Notes: generated by a model from the sequence alone, not told the origin. Shown: positions 33,753 to 43,658, counted from the first letter of the stretch. The stretch: 64,000 nucleotides of DNA from Chryseobacterium aquaeductus (GCF_905175375.1 NZ_CAJIMS010000001.1:2542001-2606000); one strand, 5' to 3'. A program made the numbers and translations.

Positions 33753-34553
33753 TTAATTGATTTTTGTTAATTTTTGTCTCATCGCTTCATAAAGAATAGC
33801 TCCACAAGCTACAGAAACGTTTAGTGATTGTGTTTTTCCTTCAATCGGAAGTTTTATTTTTTCGTCAGAATGATGAAGAACTTCCTTGGAAATTCCTGTT
33901 TCTTCATTACCCATCACAATTGCACAAGGTTCTGTAAAATTCACATCGTAAATCAATTTTTGTGCTTTTTCGGTTGCTGCAAAAACAGAGACTCCGCTTT
34001 GCTGTAGAAAGTCTACAACGTGAGCTAAATTGTTTTCTTTACAAATCTTAATATTATACATCGCTCCTGCAGAAGTTTTTATCGCATCAGAATTGATCGG
34101 TGCTCCACCTTTTTCCGGAATTACAACAGCGTGAATTCCCACGCATTCTGCTGTTCTGCAGATCGCTCCGAAGTTTCTGACGTCTGTCAGTCTGTCTAAA
34201 ATTAATATAAAAGGTACTTTCCCTTCTTCAAATAATTCAGGAATGATATTTTCTATCTTGTGAAATGGCACATCTGAAATAAATGCCACTACACCTTGGT
34301 GGTTTTTTCTTGTGAAACGGTTAAGTTTTTCTACAGGAACGTAGTTAGGACGTATTTTATATTTTGCTAAAACAGCTTTTAATTCTGCGTAAATTTCTCC
34401 CTGTAAAGCATTTTGTACAAAGATTTTGTCAATTGTTTTCCCAGCTTCGATAGCCTCTAAAACAGGACGCAATCCGAAAATAAAATCGTCTTTTTTATTA
34501 GGTTCTGAATTTCTGAATTCAGGTTTTGAGTTTTTATGTTGAAAATCTTCCAA
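33753..34553 (-). CDS. rlmB: 23S rRNA 2'-O-methyltransferase RlmB (TrmH family)
   Basis: The 266-residue SPOUT enzyme methylates the 2'-O of a guanosine in 23S rRNA. It has an N-terminal substrate domain (FIFGLRPVLEAIEAGKTIDK at 23-42) and the knot motifs: LILDRLTDVRNFGAICRTAE (motif 1), AIVMGNEETGIS (motif 2) and IKLPIEGKTQSLNVSVACGA (motif 3). All catalytic positions are conserved. RlmB is the best fit; a related TrmH-type enzyme cannot be excluded. Confidence 0.9.
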   Translation of the reverse strand: MEDFQHKNSKPEFRNSEPNKKDDFIFGLRPVLEAIEAGKTIDKIFVQNALQGEIYAELKAVLAKYKIRPNYVPVEKLNRFTRKNHQGVVAFISDVPFHKIENIIPELFEEGKVPFILILDRLTDVRNFGAICRTAECVGIHAVVIPEKGGAPINSDAIKTSAGAMYNIKICKENNLAHVVDFLQQSGVSVFAATEKAQKLIYDVNFTEPCAIVMGNEETGISKEVLHHSDEKIKLPIEGKTQSLNVSVACGAILYEAMRQKLTKIN

Positions 34554-34625
34554 AATTTATAATTTATTTTTTAATGAATGAAAGTGTCTTTTACACTTTT
34601 TTACTTGATTTTTTCCTTGGCTCTT

Positions 34626-35096
34626 TTAAAACTTTTCGCCTAAAATTGCTCTCTTTATAGCCATTGCATAACCATAATGCAAGCTTTCGTGCATATTGTT
34701 AAAAATAATTGCATCCTGAATACTCTTCAGATCCATACCGAAACTTGTGGTGTAAGGTGTATAATCTGAAAAGAAATCACTGTCGTAATCTTTCATCAAG
34801 ATTTTTGAAGTTTCGGTTAAAAGAAATTCCAGATCTTCTACTTCAGACTTCTGCACATTCAGATTGGGCATTGTACCTTTTTTGTAGGTTTCGATCCAAT
34901 AATTATCAATTCTGAAAGGATTTCCGCTCAGATAATAATGCAGAAGTTGCTGTGTAGCAACAGTATGTGCAATATTCCAGTACAAATTGTTATTAAAACC
35001 ATCTGGGATTAATAAAAGGTCTTCATGTGAAGTGTTCTGCAAGATATCCAAAAGGTTTTTCCTAACCTGTCTGTGAGCTTGAAAATGATAATTCAT
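34626..35096 (-). CDS. DinB-fold protein
   Basis: The 156-residue protein has the four-helix DinB/YfiT layout. Three His that could bind metal are present: NIAHTVATQQ (His near 44), MHESLHYGYAMA (two His near 137 and 141). In relatives these bind Ni or Zn and act as thiol S-transferases, often with bacillithiol, which fits ypdA in this window. Activity is inferred. Not related to DNA polymerase DinB. Confidence 0.8.
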   Translation of the reverse strand: MNYHFQAHRQVRKNLLDILQNTSHEDLLLIPDGFNNNLYWNIAHTVATQQLLHYYLSGNPFRIDNYWIETYKKGTMPNLNVQKSEVEDLEFLLTETSKILMKDYDSDFFSDYTPYTTSFGMDLKSIQDAIIFNNMHESLHYGYAMAIKRAILGEKF

Positions 35097-35346
35097 TTTG
35101 CAAAAATTTAATCACCAAAAATAGTTTAATAAACTGAAAATGACAATTTTTGAGTAGAGGTTTGAAGCAAAATTTATGTATTTTTTATGATTTTATAAAT
35201 AAAGGAAATCCAATTTGTGATTTAGTGTATTCCGAATGTCTCAAAACGGATTTCATATTTAACAAATTTTAACTCAAAAATGGCATTCATTGTGTTGATT
35301 AATGCAAGTATTTATCAGAAATTTACCAATTATTTTAATTTAAACT

Positions 35347-36351
35347 ATGTCAGATTCATATCAAGCAGAAGACATTCGTCAACTTACAGAAAAAGTAAGA
35401 GAACAGAATTATTTCTTTTCACTTTTGAGGCAGGAAATCAACAAAGTAATTATTGGACAAGAGTACATGATCGACCGCCTTTTGGTTGGGCTTTTGGGTA
35501 ATGGTCACGTTTTATTGGAAGGTGTTCCCGGGTTGGCAAAAACATTGGCGATAAAAACCTTGGCAGAAGCTGTGCATGGTGACTTTTCCAGAATTCAGTT
35601 CACGCCCGATCTTCTTCCTGCAGATGTTGTAGGAACGATGATTTACAATATTAAAGAAAACGATTTTTCGATAAAAAGAGGTCCTGTTTTCGCCAATTTT
35701 GTGCTTGCAGATGAGATCAACAGAGCTCCGGCAAAGGTTCAATCTGCACTTTTGGAAGTAATGCAGGAAAAACAGGTAACGATAGGTGACGAAACGATGC
35801 CTTTACCAAAACCATTTTTAGTTTTGGCAACGCAAAACCCAATCGATCAGGAAGGAACTTATCTGTTACCAGAAGCGCAAAGCGATCGTTTTATGCTAAA
35901 ATGTACGATTGATTATCCTGAATTTGAGGATGAAAGAAAAGTGATGAGAATGGTTTCCACATCGCAACAATACGATGTGAAGCCTGTGATTTCTCTACAA
36001 AATATTGTTGAAGCAAAATCTATTGTAAACCAAATTTATCTGGATGAAAAGATTGAAAAATATATTCTGGATATGGTTTTTGCTACACGTTTTCCGGAAA
36101 GATACGGACTTTCTGAACTGAAAAATTACATCAGTTTCGGGGCTTCACCGAGAGCATCGATTAACTTGGCAATTGCTTCAAGAGCTTACGCATTCTTGAA
36201 AGGAAGAGCTTTTGTAATTCCTGAAGATGTAAAAGAATTGGCTAAAGACGTTCTGAGACATAGAATCGGATTGACCTTTGAAGCTGAGGCCGAAGAAATT
36301 ACATCTGAAGAAATTGTGAATAGGATTTTGGCTAAAATACAGGCTCCGTAA
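35347..36351 (+). CDS. moxR: MoxR-family AAA ATPase
   Basis: The 334-residue AAA+ protein carries Walker A GVPGLAKT (59-66), Walker B LADEIN (near 117) and a sensor region with QNPIDQEGTYLLPEAQSDRF. It is the first gene of the Bat operon, 83 bases upstream of the DUF58 gene. MoxR ATPases act with vWA proteins to mature or switch on envelope complexes. Expression is probably driven from just upstream of 35347. Confidence 0.9.
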   Translation: MSDSYQAEDIRQLTEKVREQNYFFSLLRQEINKVIIGQEYMIDRLLVGLLGNGHVLLEGVPGLAKTLAIKTLAEAVHGDFSRIQFTPDLLPADVVGTMIYNIKENDFSIKRGPVFANFVLADEINRAPAKVQSALLEVMQEKQVTIGDETMPLPKPFLVLATQNPIDQEGTYLLPEAQSDRFMLKCTIDYPEFEDERKVMRMVSTSQQYDVKPVISLQNIVEAKSIVNQIYLDEKIEKYILDMVFATRFPERYGLSELKNYISFGASPRASINLAIASRAYAFLKGRAFVIPEDVKELAKDVLRHRIGLTFEAEAEEITSEEIVNRILAKIQAP

Positions 36352-36434
36352 ATTATGATTGATAAATGATTATTTATAATTGATATTAACTTGTTATCAT
36401 TCATCAATTATCGGTCATCATTTATATTGAAGTT

Positions 36435-37298
36435 ATGCAGATAAAAGACATCATAAAAAAAGTAAAGCAGATAGAAATCCGTACTCGCAAGAAGACGGAA
36501 GCTTCTTTGATGGGACAATATCATAGTGCTTTTAAAGGACAAGGAATGACGTTTTCTGAAGTTCGTTCTTATCAGTTTGGCGATGAAATCCGCAGAATCG
36601 ATTGGAACAAAACGGCACGTTTCCGCGAGCCTTTCGTGAAAGTGATGGAGGAGGAGCGCGAATTGACAATGATGATTCTGGTGGATATCTCAGCTTCAAT
36701 GGATTACGGAACCAAAGATCAGCTTAAAAGAGAATATGTTGCAGAAATTGCTGCAAGTTTAGGATTCTCGGCTGCTGGAAATAATGATAAAGTGGGATTG
36801 ATTTTATTTGCTGATAAAGTGTACAAAGTCATTCCACCGCAAAAAGGAAGAAAGCATATTTTGTCGATTATCAGCAATATTCTGACGGCAGATTATATTC
36901 CTGCAGTTTCTAAAATAGATAAGGCTTTGGAATATATGATGGGGATTTTCAAAAGAAAATCACTCGTGTTTTTGCTTTCAGATTTTGGAGATGCCTATGA
37001 TTCTAAAATGCTTCGTGTCGCTTCAAAAAAACACCAGCTTTTAGGCATGAGAATTTTTGATGAAAAAGACAATGAAATTCTTGATGTGGGATACACACTT
37101 TTCACTGATGCCGAAACGGGAAAAGAAATTTGGGTAAATACATCGAACGCAAGATGGAGATATACATTTGCTGAAGCCCAGAAGCAGAAATTAAAAGCGC
37201 TGGAAGAAGATTTTTCTAATAGTTCGGCAAGCTTTATGAATATCAGAACCAGTGACGATTATTCGAAATTGTTATATTATTATTTTCAGAAAAAATAA
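36435..37298 (+). CDS. DUF58 protein with vWA-like region
   Basis: The 287-residue protein has the DUF58 signature: RTRKKTEASLMGQYHSAFKG, RSYQFGDEIRRIDWNKTARF and REPFVKVMEEERELTMMILV, then DISASMDYGTKD with a MIDAS-type DxSxS (metal-binding, for the vWA fold). It is cytoplasmic. It partners MoxR in this operon type. Its end overlaps the frame of the next gene. Confidence 0.85.
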   Translation: MQIKDIIKKVKQIEIRTRKKTEASLMGQYHSAFKGQGMTFSEVRSYQFGDEIRRIDWNKTARFREPFVKVMEEERELTMMILVDISASMDYGTKDQLKREYVAEIAASLGFSAAGNNDKVGLILFADKVYKVIPPQKGRKHILSIISNILTADYIPAVSKIDKALEYMMGIFKRKSLVFLLSDFGDAYDSKMLRVASKKHQLLGMRIFDEKDNEILDVGYTLFTDAETGKEIWVNTSNARWRYTFAEAQKQKLKALEEDFSNSSASFMNIRTSDDYSKLLYYYFQKK

Positions 37299-37329
37299 AA
37301 ACGCATTGGCGAAAAATTATTATTTAAAA

Positions 37330-38226
37330 TTGAAAAAACTATTCTTACTTATATCATTTTTCATCTGTGCAAATGCTTTTTCACAGATACTTTCGTCGAA
37401 TCTTGAAAAGAAAACGCTGGCTCTTGGTGAGGTCAATCGTTTTACTGTAAAGATTGATAATCTTAACAATCAGGAAGTAAAAGCAGCCGCCAAAGATCAA
37501 TTGTTGCCTTTTCATTTTGAAGAAATTAAAGACAGCTTATCTGTTCAGCCCAATTCTTATCAGAGAAATATTGAATTTTCGGTTTTTGAAGAAGGTACTT
37601 ACACCATTCCGGAACTTGAATTCAAAGTTGGAGACAGGGTTTTAAAAACGATTTCTTACGAAGTTGAAGTGGTAAACACTGCCCAAAAAGGCGATCCAAT
37701 CAATGACATCATGAATAATAAGGAAGTTAAACTGGAGGTTACCGATTATTGGCAACTTTATAAATGGTATATTTTAGCAGCCTTGGCTTTCGTTGCTTTA
37801 ATAATTGTCATTGTCATGTTTGTAAAATACGGCAGAAAATCAAAAGATTCACCTGTTGTGGCAACCAATCAGACGTTGAAAGAATTAGATTCATTAAAAA
37901 AGAAAAAATATATTGAAGAAGGAAATTACCGTTCTTTTTACGTGGAACTGATCGATATTTCGAGAAAATTTATTACCAAACAATATAAAATTCCTGCCGA
38001 TGTTTTGCTCACCGATGATCTCATCCATCTTATGAAAGAAAATAATACCATTTCTCAAGATAACGAGAAAGTGGTTGAAGATGTTTTTTTCAGAGGTGAT
38101 TTGGTGAAATTTGCCAAAACTTTCCCCGATCAGCAAACGATGGAAAAAGATTTTAGCGACATCAGAGACTTTGTGAAAAGATCATCAAAGGATATAGAAT
38201 TTGAAAACCTGAGAAAAGATGTTTGA
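37330..38226 (+). CDS. DUF4381-like membrane protein of the Bat operon
   Basis: I choose TTG at 37330 because it gives KKLFLLISFFICANAFSQ, a proper signal peptide, and follows the DUF58 stop by 32 bases; the longer frame starts inside the DUF58 gene. The product is about 298 residues. An extracytoplasmic beta domain (about 20-140: LALGEVNRFTVKIDNLNNQE) precedes one membrane helix (about 147-170: YILAALAFVALIIVIVMFVK), then a cytoplasmic helical domain with YRSFYVELIDISRKFITKQY. This looks like the DUF4381/BatD C-terminal arrangement. Overlaps batA by 8 bases. Confidence 0.7.
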   Translation: MKKLFLLISFFICANAFSQILSSNLEKKTLALGEVNRFTVKIDNLNNQEVKAAAKDQLLPFHFEEIKDSLSVQPNSYQRNIEFSVFEEGTYTIPELEFKVGDRVLKTISYEVEVVNTAQKGDPINDIMNNKEVKLEVTDYWQLYKWYILAALAFVALIIVIVMFVKYGRKSKDSPVVATNQTLKELDSLKKKKYIEEGNYRSFYVELIDISRKFITKQYKIPADVLLTDDLIHLMKENNTISQDNEKVVEDVFFRGDLVKFAKTFPDQQTMEKDFSDIRDFVKRSSKDIEFENLRKDV

Positions 38227-39211
38227 TTTTGAGTTCTACAGTCCATGGTTTTTGCTTTTGTTCGTCTTATTTATCCCATTATTTATAAGAGACATCAGCA
38301 GAAAAAAACTAAAAGGGATCAAAGTTCCGACCGTTCAGAATATGAACACCAACAACGGAATCCTGCCTGTTTTGTTTTTACTTAAAATTTCCAAATACAT
38401 CATCCTTTCATGTCTTTTCATTGCGATGGCAAGACCGAGAACTTTTACGATTTCTCAGGATAGAGACGATACGAAAGGGATAGATATAATGTTCGCAGTG
38501 GATGTTTCACTAAGTATGTTGTCTAAAGATCTTTCACCCGACAGATTGACGGCACTAAAAGAAATTGCGATACAATTTGTGGAAAAACGTCCGAATGACA
38601 GAATTGGTGTCGTAACTTATGCTTCAGAAGCATTTACAAAAGTTCCGGTAACCTCAGACCATCAAGTTGTTATTAATGAATTTAAAAACCTCAATACCAT
38701 CGAGCTTTATCCGGGAACTGCAATTGGAGAAGGACTTTCTGTTGCAGTAAACCATCTTCGCACCAGCAAAGCAAAAAGTAAAATCATCATTTTGATGACT
38801 GATGGCGTAAGCAACGTCGAAAATGCAATTCCGCCACAAATTGCCGCCGAGCTGGCTCGAAGTAACGATATAAAAGTTTACTCAATAGGTGTAGGCACCA
38901 ATGGTGTTGCGCTGATGCCAACCGAAGTCGATATTTTCGGAGACTTAGTTTTTACAGAAACTCAAGTGCAGATTGATGAGCCTGTTTTGAGGGAGATCGC
39001 TCAAAATACTGGAGGAAAATATTTTCGTGCTACATCAAACAGTAGTCTGGAAGAGGTATACAGTGAAATCAATCAGCTTGAAAAAACTGATGTAAAGGTT
39101 TCTAAACTCTACAATTATCAGGAATATTTTAAAATTTTTCTTTGGGTAGCTTTGGGTATGTTGTTTTTTGATGCGATATTGAGATGGGTATTATATAAAT
39201 TTTTAAGCTGA
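38219..39211 (+). CDS. batA: BatA-type vWA membrane protein
   Basis: The 330-residue protein has an N-terminal membrane anchor (two helices within 1-70), a vWA domain (about 88-290) with the MIDAS motif DVSLS (95-99), and a C-terminal helix. NDRIGVVTYASEAFTKVPVT is the usual second motif. With BatB it forms the aerotolerance complex of Bacteroides, though the exact role is still unclear. It ends on the A of batB's ATG. Confidence 0.85.
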   Translation: MFDFEFYSPWFLLLFVLFIPLFIRDISRKKLKGIKVPTVQNMNTNNGILPVLFLLKISKYIILSCLFIAMARPRTFTISQDRDDTKGIDIMFAVDVSLSMLSKDLSPDRLTALKEIAIQFVEKRPNDRIGVVTYASEAFTKVPVTSDHQVVINEFKNLNTIELYPGTAIGEGLSVAVNHLRTSKAKSKIIILMTDGVSNVENAIPPQIAAELARSNDIKVYSIGVGTNGVALMPTEVDIFGDLVFTETQVQIDEPVLREIAQNTGGKYFRATSNSSLEEVYSEINQLEKTDVKVSKLYNYQEYFKIFLWVALGMLFFDAILRWVLYKFLS

Positions 39212-40218
39212 TGGAATTGTATTTAGGAAATTATTGGTACTTACTTTTGCTATTGCTTCTGCCTGTTTTGTCTTTTTTTCTGATTAGATATTTAAAATGG
39301 AAGAAGAAAAAGAGAGAAATTTTTGCAGATAGCCGTTTTCATGATGATTTGTTTGAAAAAAAATCAGGATTTATCAAAATTTTTCCGGCATTGTATTTTT
39401 TGGGAACTTTATTTTTAATTTTTTCAATTATTGATTTATTGAGCGGTTCTGAAGAAGTTACAACTAATCAGAAATTCAATAATGTTATTTTTATGTTGGA
39501 TGTCTCCAATTCTATGAACGCGGAAGATATTGCACCAAGTCGTTTGACGGAAGGGAAAAATCTGATGATTCAAACGATGCAAAAATTGAAAAATGATAAA
39601 GTAGGAATAGTGATATTTGCAGGTCAGGCAACATCAATCATGCCACTGACGACCGATTATAATTCTGCAGAAACCTACATTAATGCGGTCGAAACAAATT
39701 CAATTAAAATTCAGGGAACTGATTTTTTAAAGGCGATGGAAGCCGCTGTAGATAAGTTTAAAGATATTAATAAAAATTCCAGAAAGATTATTTTGTTGAG
39801 CGATGGGGAAGATAACGAAGGTAATGACAATGCAGCCATAAAATTGGCAAACAAAGAGGGAATTGTAGTCACATCTGTTGGAATTGGTTCAGATGAAGGT
39901 GCACCAGTTCCTGAATATCAATTTGGACAGTTGATGGGTTATAAAAGCGATATGAACGGACAAACCGTAATTTCTAAAAGACAAACCGATGCACTTCGCA
40001 AAATGGCAGAATCTACGGGCGGATCATACATTGACGGAAACAATATTGACGAAGCACCAGAGAAGATTATAGAAGCATTAAATAAAAAAGTTTCTTCTAC
40101 AGCAAGTTTGGTAAAATCTCAAAATGCGAATCACTATTACCAATATTTTTTGGCAGTCTCTATATTTTTCTTTTTGATTATTTTTCTGTTTAATCCTAAA
40201 AGAGATTTTAATATTTAA
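39211..40218 (+). CDS. batB: BatB-type vWA membrane protein
   Basis: The 335-residue protein repeats the BatA layout: two helices at the N-terminus (6-26 and 56-77), vWA domain with DVSNS MIDAS (97-101), FAGQATSIMPLTTDYNSAET in the metal-loop region, and a C-terminal helix. GIGSDEGAPVPEYQFGQLMG is the BatB-type insert. It begins at the last base of batA and is 98 bases before batC. Confidence 0.85.
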   Translation: MELYLGNYWYLLLLLLLPVLSFFLIRYLKWKKKKREIFADSRFHDDLFEKKSGFIKIFPALYFLGTLFLIFSIIDLLSGSEEVTTNQKFNNVIFMLDVSNSMNAEDIAPSRLTEGKNLMIQTMQKLKNDKVGIVIFAGQATSIMPLTTDYNSAETYINAVETNSIKIQGTDFLKAMEAAVDKFKDINKNSRKIILLSDGEDNEGNDNAAIKLANKEGIVVTSVGIGSDEGAPVPEYQFGQLMGYKSDMNGQTVISKRQTDALRKMAESTGGSYIDGNNIDEAPEKIIEALNKKVSSTASLVKSQNANHYYQYFLAVSIFFFLIIFLFNPKRDFNI

Positions 40219-40302
40219 TTTGGTTTTGCTGTAATCTCATTGATATAAATACTTTAACCCAACTTTAACAATTAACAGACTGTTTCTTAACATATAAAGC
40301 AA

Positions 40303-40310
40303 TAATTTTG
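40303..40310 (+). promoter_or_regulatory. TAnnTTTG element just before batC
   Basis: TAATTTTG fits the -7 consensus. It lies six bases upstream of the batC ATG at 40317, in a 98-base gap inside the operon. It may be an internal promoter. Confidence 0.4.
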
Positions 40311-40316
40311 CAAGAG

Positions 40317-41048
40317 ATGAATACTAAAAATTTATTTTTATCGTTTATGATTATTTTTTCGTTCTCAAGCGTTATGTTTGGGCAGAAAAGTTATAAAACT
40401 TTGGTATACGAAGGCAATCAGAAATTTGATGGAAAAGATTATGACGGGGCATCATCAAAATATGTAGAAGCTGTAAAATCTAATGAAAAAGAATTTACAG
40501 CGCATTATAATTTAGGGAATGCTTTGTACAAAAGCAAAAAATACGAAGAAGCAAAAGCAGAGTTTGAGAAAGCACAAAGTCTTTCTCAAACAATTCCGGA
40601 TAAAGCGGCAGCTCTCCATAATTTGGGAAATGCTTATATGCAGATGGACCAGCCTGAGAAAGCAGCCGATTTTTACAAGCAATCTCTAAAACAAGATCCT
40701 TACAACGAAGCAACAAGAAAGAATTTTGAAATTGCAAAATTGAAGGAGAAAGAAAATCAACAGAAGAATAAAGATCAAAAATCCGGTAAAGGCGGCGGAG
40801 GAGAAGATCAGCAAAAAGATAAAGATCAAAAAGGAGATTCGAAAGAAAAGGGAGAAGGGCAGAAAAATGAAGGAAACAGCCCTGAAGGAAATCAACCAGA
40901 CCAGAATAAGAATAATGAAGGCAAAATGCCTAAAGATCTGGAAAATGCCATCTTGAATAAAGTAGGCGAAAAAGAAAAAGAAACTGCAAGAAGAATTTTA
41001 AACAAGAATTCTTACTCAATGCCCGAAAGCAATGAGAAAGATTGGTGA
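40317..41048 (+). CDS. batC: BatC-type TPR protein
   Basis: I start at 40317 (MNTKNLFLSFM). The product is about 243 residues: a signal peptide (to about 25, SSVMFGQK), then three TPR motifs (GNQKFDGKDYDGASSKYVEA, HYNLGNALYKSKKYEEAKAE, LHNLGNAYMQMDQPEKAADF; the conserved LGNA is clear), then a low-complexity Lys/Gln/Asp/Gly/Asn linker (about 145-210). TPRs mediate contact with the BatA/BatB proteins in the periplasm. The stop is TGA overlapping batD as TGATG. Confidence 0.85.
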   Translation: MNTKNLFLSFMIIFSFSSVMFGQKSYKTLVYEGNQKFDGKDYDGASSKYVEAVKSNEKEFTAHYNLGNALYKSKKYEEAKAEFEKAQSLSQTIPDKAAALHNLGNAYMQMDQPEKAADFYKQSLKQDPYNEATRKNFEIAKLKEKENQQKNKDQKSGKGGGGEDQQKDKDQKGDSKEKGEGQKNEGNSPEGNQPDQNKNNEGKMPKDLENAILNKVGEKEKETARRILNKNSYSMPESNEKDW

Positions 41049-42784
41049 TGAAACAAAAATTAATTCACATACTGCTAACTTTCCTATCCGTAATTACTTA
41101 CGGACAAGTAGAACTCAGGATGAAGCCAGATAAAAGCGATTATAACGGCAAAGATGTTGTAAATCTTACCATTATTCTCGAACTGAATGGTGATGATCTG
41201 GTACAGCAGAGCAAGATTCAACTTCCAGATTTATCAAAATTTAACATGATAGGTAACGGATCATTCAGCCAAGCGGTGAGAGATCCGGAATCTAATGTTG
41301 CCGTAGAACAATATATTACCAGAATTGCTCTGGAACCTAAACAAAAAGGGAAAATAAGAATAGGATCGGTATTGGTTACCGTAAATAATAAAATTTATAA
41401 AACCGAACCTTTTGATATTTTCATTCGTGATATTGAGAAAAAAACTGTTGCCAAAAACACAGATAACGATGTCTATCTCAATATGGAATTTGAAGATAGA
41501 GAAGTATATCAGGATCAAGCCACAGTTGCGGTCTTAAGAGTTTATTCTAAAAATATAGATAATCTTCGTAAGGTAAAAAACATCAATCTTCCGGAACAGG
41601 ATAACATGAATGTGCATCCTGTAAGCTTTCATAAATCTGATATAGACCCATCAGGTTATGGAAATATGCCATCGCAGATCTTAGCAATGTTTATTGTATT
41701 CCCCAATGAGTCTGGATCTATTGAGGTGCCATCAGTTTCGGCTTCTGTAAATTCTTACGCCAGCAAAAATAAAATTGTTTCCAATAAGGTAAAATTAAAT
41801 GTAAAAAAACTTCCGGAAGATTCACCGGAGTGTTTCAAAAATGCTGTTGGAAATTTCAAAGTGGATGTTTATCACTCATCTAAAGAAAAAATTGAAGCAA
41901 AAAAACCTCTTAATGTAATCTTGAAAGTTTCTGGAGAAGGAAATTTGTCGAACATGGAATTACCAAAAATCGAAAGTTCACCCGATTATGAAGTTTTTGC
42001 TCCAAAAATCACTTCAAAAGTGATAGCCGGAATTGAAGGAATGAAAGGCTATATTTTAGCCAATTATGTCTTAATACCTAAAAAAGCGGGTGACTTTAAT
42101 ATTAAAACTGAAGAATTTGCTTTTTTTGATCCTACTGAAAAAGAATACATCAATCTCGGTCAGGAAACTCTAAGTGTTACTGCATTTTCGCACGATGATG
42201 TTTTGGAAGCTCGTACAACGGTAGAAAAAGTTAACGAGTATACTAATACCCTTTTGGAAACCGTTAACAGCCCGGTTTTGAAAACTACAACATTTAAAGT
42301 AAAAGAAAAGAGCAGATTCAATTGGGGATTTCTTTTGATCAATGCAGGAATACTTTTGAGTCTTTTAGCTGCCTATTTGTTGTTTGAAAATTGGCAAAAA
42401 AAACAAATTATAGTTAAAGAAAAAACAACTCCAATGCCATTAGGTTCTATTGCAGAAACGGAAAAAGAGATTAGAGAAAATTTGAAAGTTGATATCGAAG
42501 ATTACTTTATATATCTGGAAAATCTGAAAAATAATCGGAGTTTTGATCAATTTTTTAAAACTGTAGAAGAATTAGATCTGGAAGTGAAAAATCAGTATAT
42601 GAAAAGCTCTACAAATGATTTCAGACAATTTTTAGAGCAATATAAAGGAGATTCTATTGCTGAAGACTACCGAAATCTCTTACAAAGAATACAAATTGAA
42701 AAATTTGCACCTGTAAAATCTGAGGAAGGAATTAATGATCTTTTGAAAGATGTAATTAAATTGTATTCTCAAATTAGTAAATAA
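41048..42784 (+). CDS. batD: BatD oxygen-tolerance protein
   Basis: The start at 41048 overlaps the batC stop (TGATG), giving 578 residues. A signal peptide (to about 20, ITYGQ) is followed by beta-sandwich domains: VELRMKPDKSDYNGKDVVNL is the BatD hallmark. A helix lies near residue 432 (FLLINAGILLSLLAAYLLFE) and a cytoplasmic tail of about 130 residues with helices follows. BatD is the last of the Bat genes here; the usual batE does not follow. Confidence 0.85.
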   Translation: MKQKLIHILLTFLSVITYGQVELRMKPDKSDYNGKDVVNLTIILELNGDDLVQQSKIQLPDLSKFNMIGNGSFSQAVRDPESNVAVEQYITRIALEPKQKGKIRIGSVLVTVNNKIYKTEPFDIFIRDIEKKTVAKNTDNDVYLNMEFEDREVYQDQATVAVLRVYSKNIDNLRKVKNINLPEQDNMNVHPVSFHKSDIDPSGYGNMPSQILAMFIVFPNESGSIEVPSVSASVNSYASKNKIVSNKVKLNVKKLPEDSPECFKNAVGNFKVDVYHSSKEKIEAKKPLNVILKVSGEGNLSNMELPKIESSPDYEVFAPKITSKVIAGIEGMKGYILANYVLIPKKAGDFNIKTEEFAFFDPTEKEYINLGQETLSVTAFSHDDVLEARTTVEKVNEYTNTLLETVNSPVLKTTTFKVKEKSRFNWGFLLINAGILLSLLAAYLLFENWQKKQIIVKEKTTPMPLGSIAETEKEIRENLKVDIEDYFIYLENLKNNRSFDQFFKTVEELDLEVKNQYMKSSTNDFRQFLEQYKGDSIAEDYRNLLQRIQIEKFAPVKSEEGINDLLKDVIKLYSQISK

Positions 42785-42798
42785 TCATTTATTATTCA

Positions 42799-42806
42799 TA
42801 ATTTTG
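42799..42806 (+). promoter_or_regulatory. TAnnTTTG element for marC-type gene
   Basis: TAATTTTG, 23 bases upstream of the MarC-family start, in the 45-base gap after batD. Confidence 0.4.
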
Positions 42807-42829
42807 CGAAATTAATAAATTATTGAATA

Positions 42830-43432
42830 ATGGAGGTTCTTCAAGATTTTTCTTTTAAAGAAACTGTTACCTGTTTTATGGTGCTTTTTGCCGTCATAGA
42901 CATTATAGGTTCTATACCCATCATTGTAAGTTTAAAACAAAAATTTGGACAGATTGAGGCCAAAAGAGCATCGATCACTGCAGGTTTAATCATGATTGTA
43001 TTTCTTTTTGTAGGAAATAAAATCCTCAAATTTATCGGAGTAGACGTCAATTCGTTTGCAATTGCAGGTGCATTTGTAATTTTTATCATTGCTTTAGAAA
43101 TGATTTTGGGTATTGAGATAAATAAAACGACTGAGGCAAAAGCCGCATCTATTGTTCCTATCGCATTTCCTTTGGTGGCTGGTGCTGGAACCTTGACCAC
43201 TACTTTATCTTTGCGTGCAGAATTTCATGATATCAATATTATTCTTGGGATCATTCTCAATACAATTTTCGTATATTTGGTGCTGAAATCAGCTCCCTGG
43301 CTGGAAAAGAAAATGGGAGAGGCTACTTTATCGATTCTTCAGAAAGTTTTCGGAATTATCCTTTTAGCGATTTCAATCAAATTATTTACCGCAAACTTTG
43401 CACAATTGGTGCAGAACTATATTAATTTTTAA
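42830..43432 (+). CDS. MarC-family membrane protein
   Basis: The 200-residue protein has six hydrophobic helices (FMVLFAVIDIIGSIPIIVSL at the start, then AGLIMIVFLFVGNKI and so on). The MarC pattern P-x-x-x-x-x-A-G-x-G (PLVAGAGTLTT near 116) is present. The role is unclear; earlier links to antibiotic resistance did not hold for the founding member. The start is 45 bases after batD. Confidence 0.85.
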   Translation: MEVLQDFSFKETVTCFMVLFAVIDIIGSIPIIVSLKQKFGQIEAKRASITAGLIMIVFLFVGNKILKFIGVDVNSFAIAGAFVIFIIALEMILGIEINKTTEAKAASIVPIAFPLVAGAGTLTTTLSLRAEFHDINIILGIILNTIFVYLVLKSAPWLEKKMGEATLSILQKVFGIILLAISIKLFTANFAQLVQNYINF

Positions 43433-43435
43433 GTC

Positions 43436-43630
43436 ATGCAGAAGTTTTATAAAGTATTTTTAATCGTTTTTATCGTGATCATCGCAATCAATATCTATGC
43501 GATAGATTGGCACTCTGAAATATCGTCAGAAGACAATATGGAATATGTGATCTCAATTATTTGTGGTGTTGTAGGACTTTTCATTCTCTTCATATTAAAT
43601 ACATGGAGTAAGATTGGAGTAAAAAAATAA
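43436..43630 (+). CDS. Small two-helix membrane protein
   Basis: The 64-residue protein has two hydrophobic segments (VFLIVFIVIIAINIYAIDW and YVISIICGVVGLFILFILNT) with a polar loop between. It starts three bases after marC-type gene and shares its transcript; a terminator follows. Function unknown. Confidence 0.7.
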   Translation: MQKFYKVFLIVFIVIIAINIYAIDWHSEISSEDNMEYVISIICGVVGLFILFILNTWSKIGVKK

Positions 43631-43658
43631 TATTGTAGTTCTTTTTAGAATAAATTGA

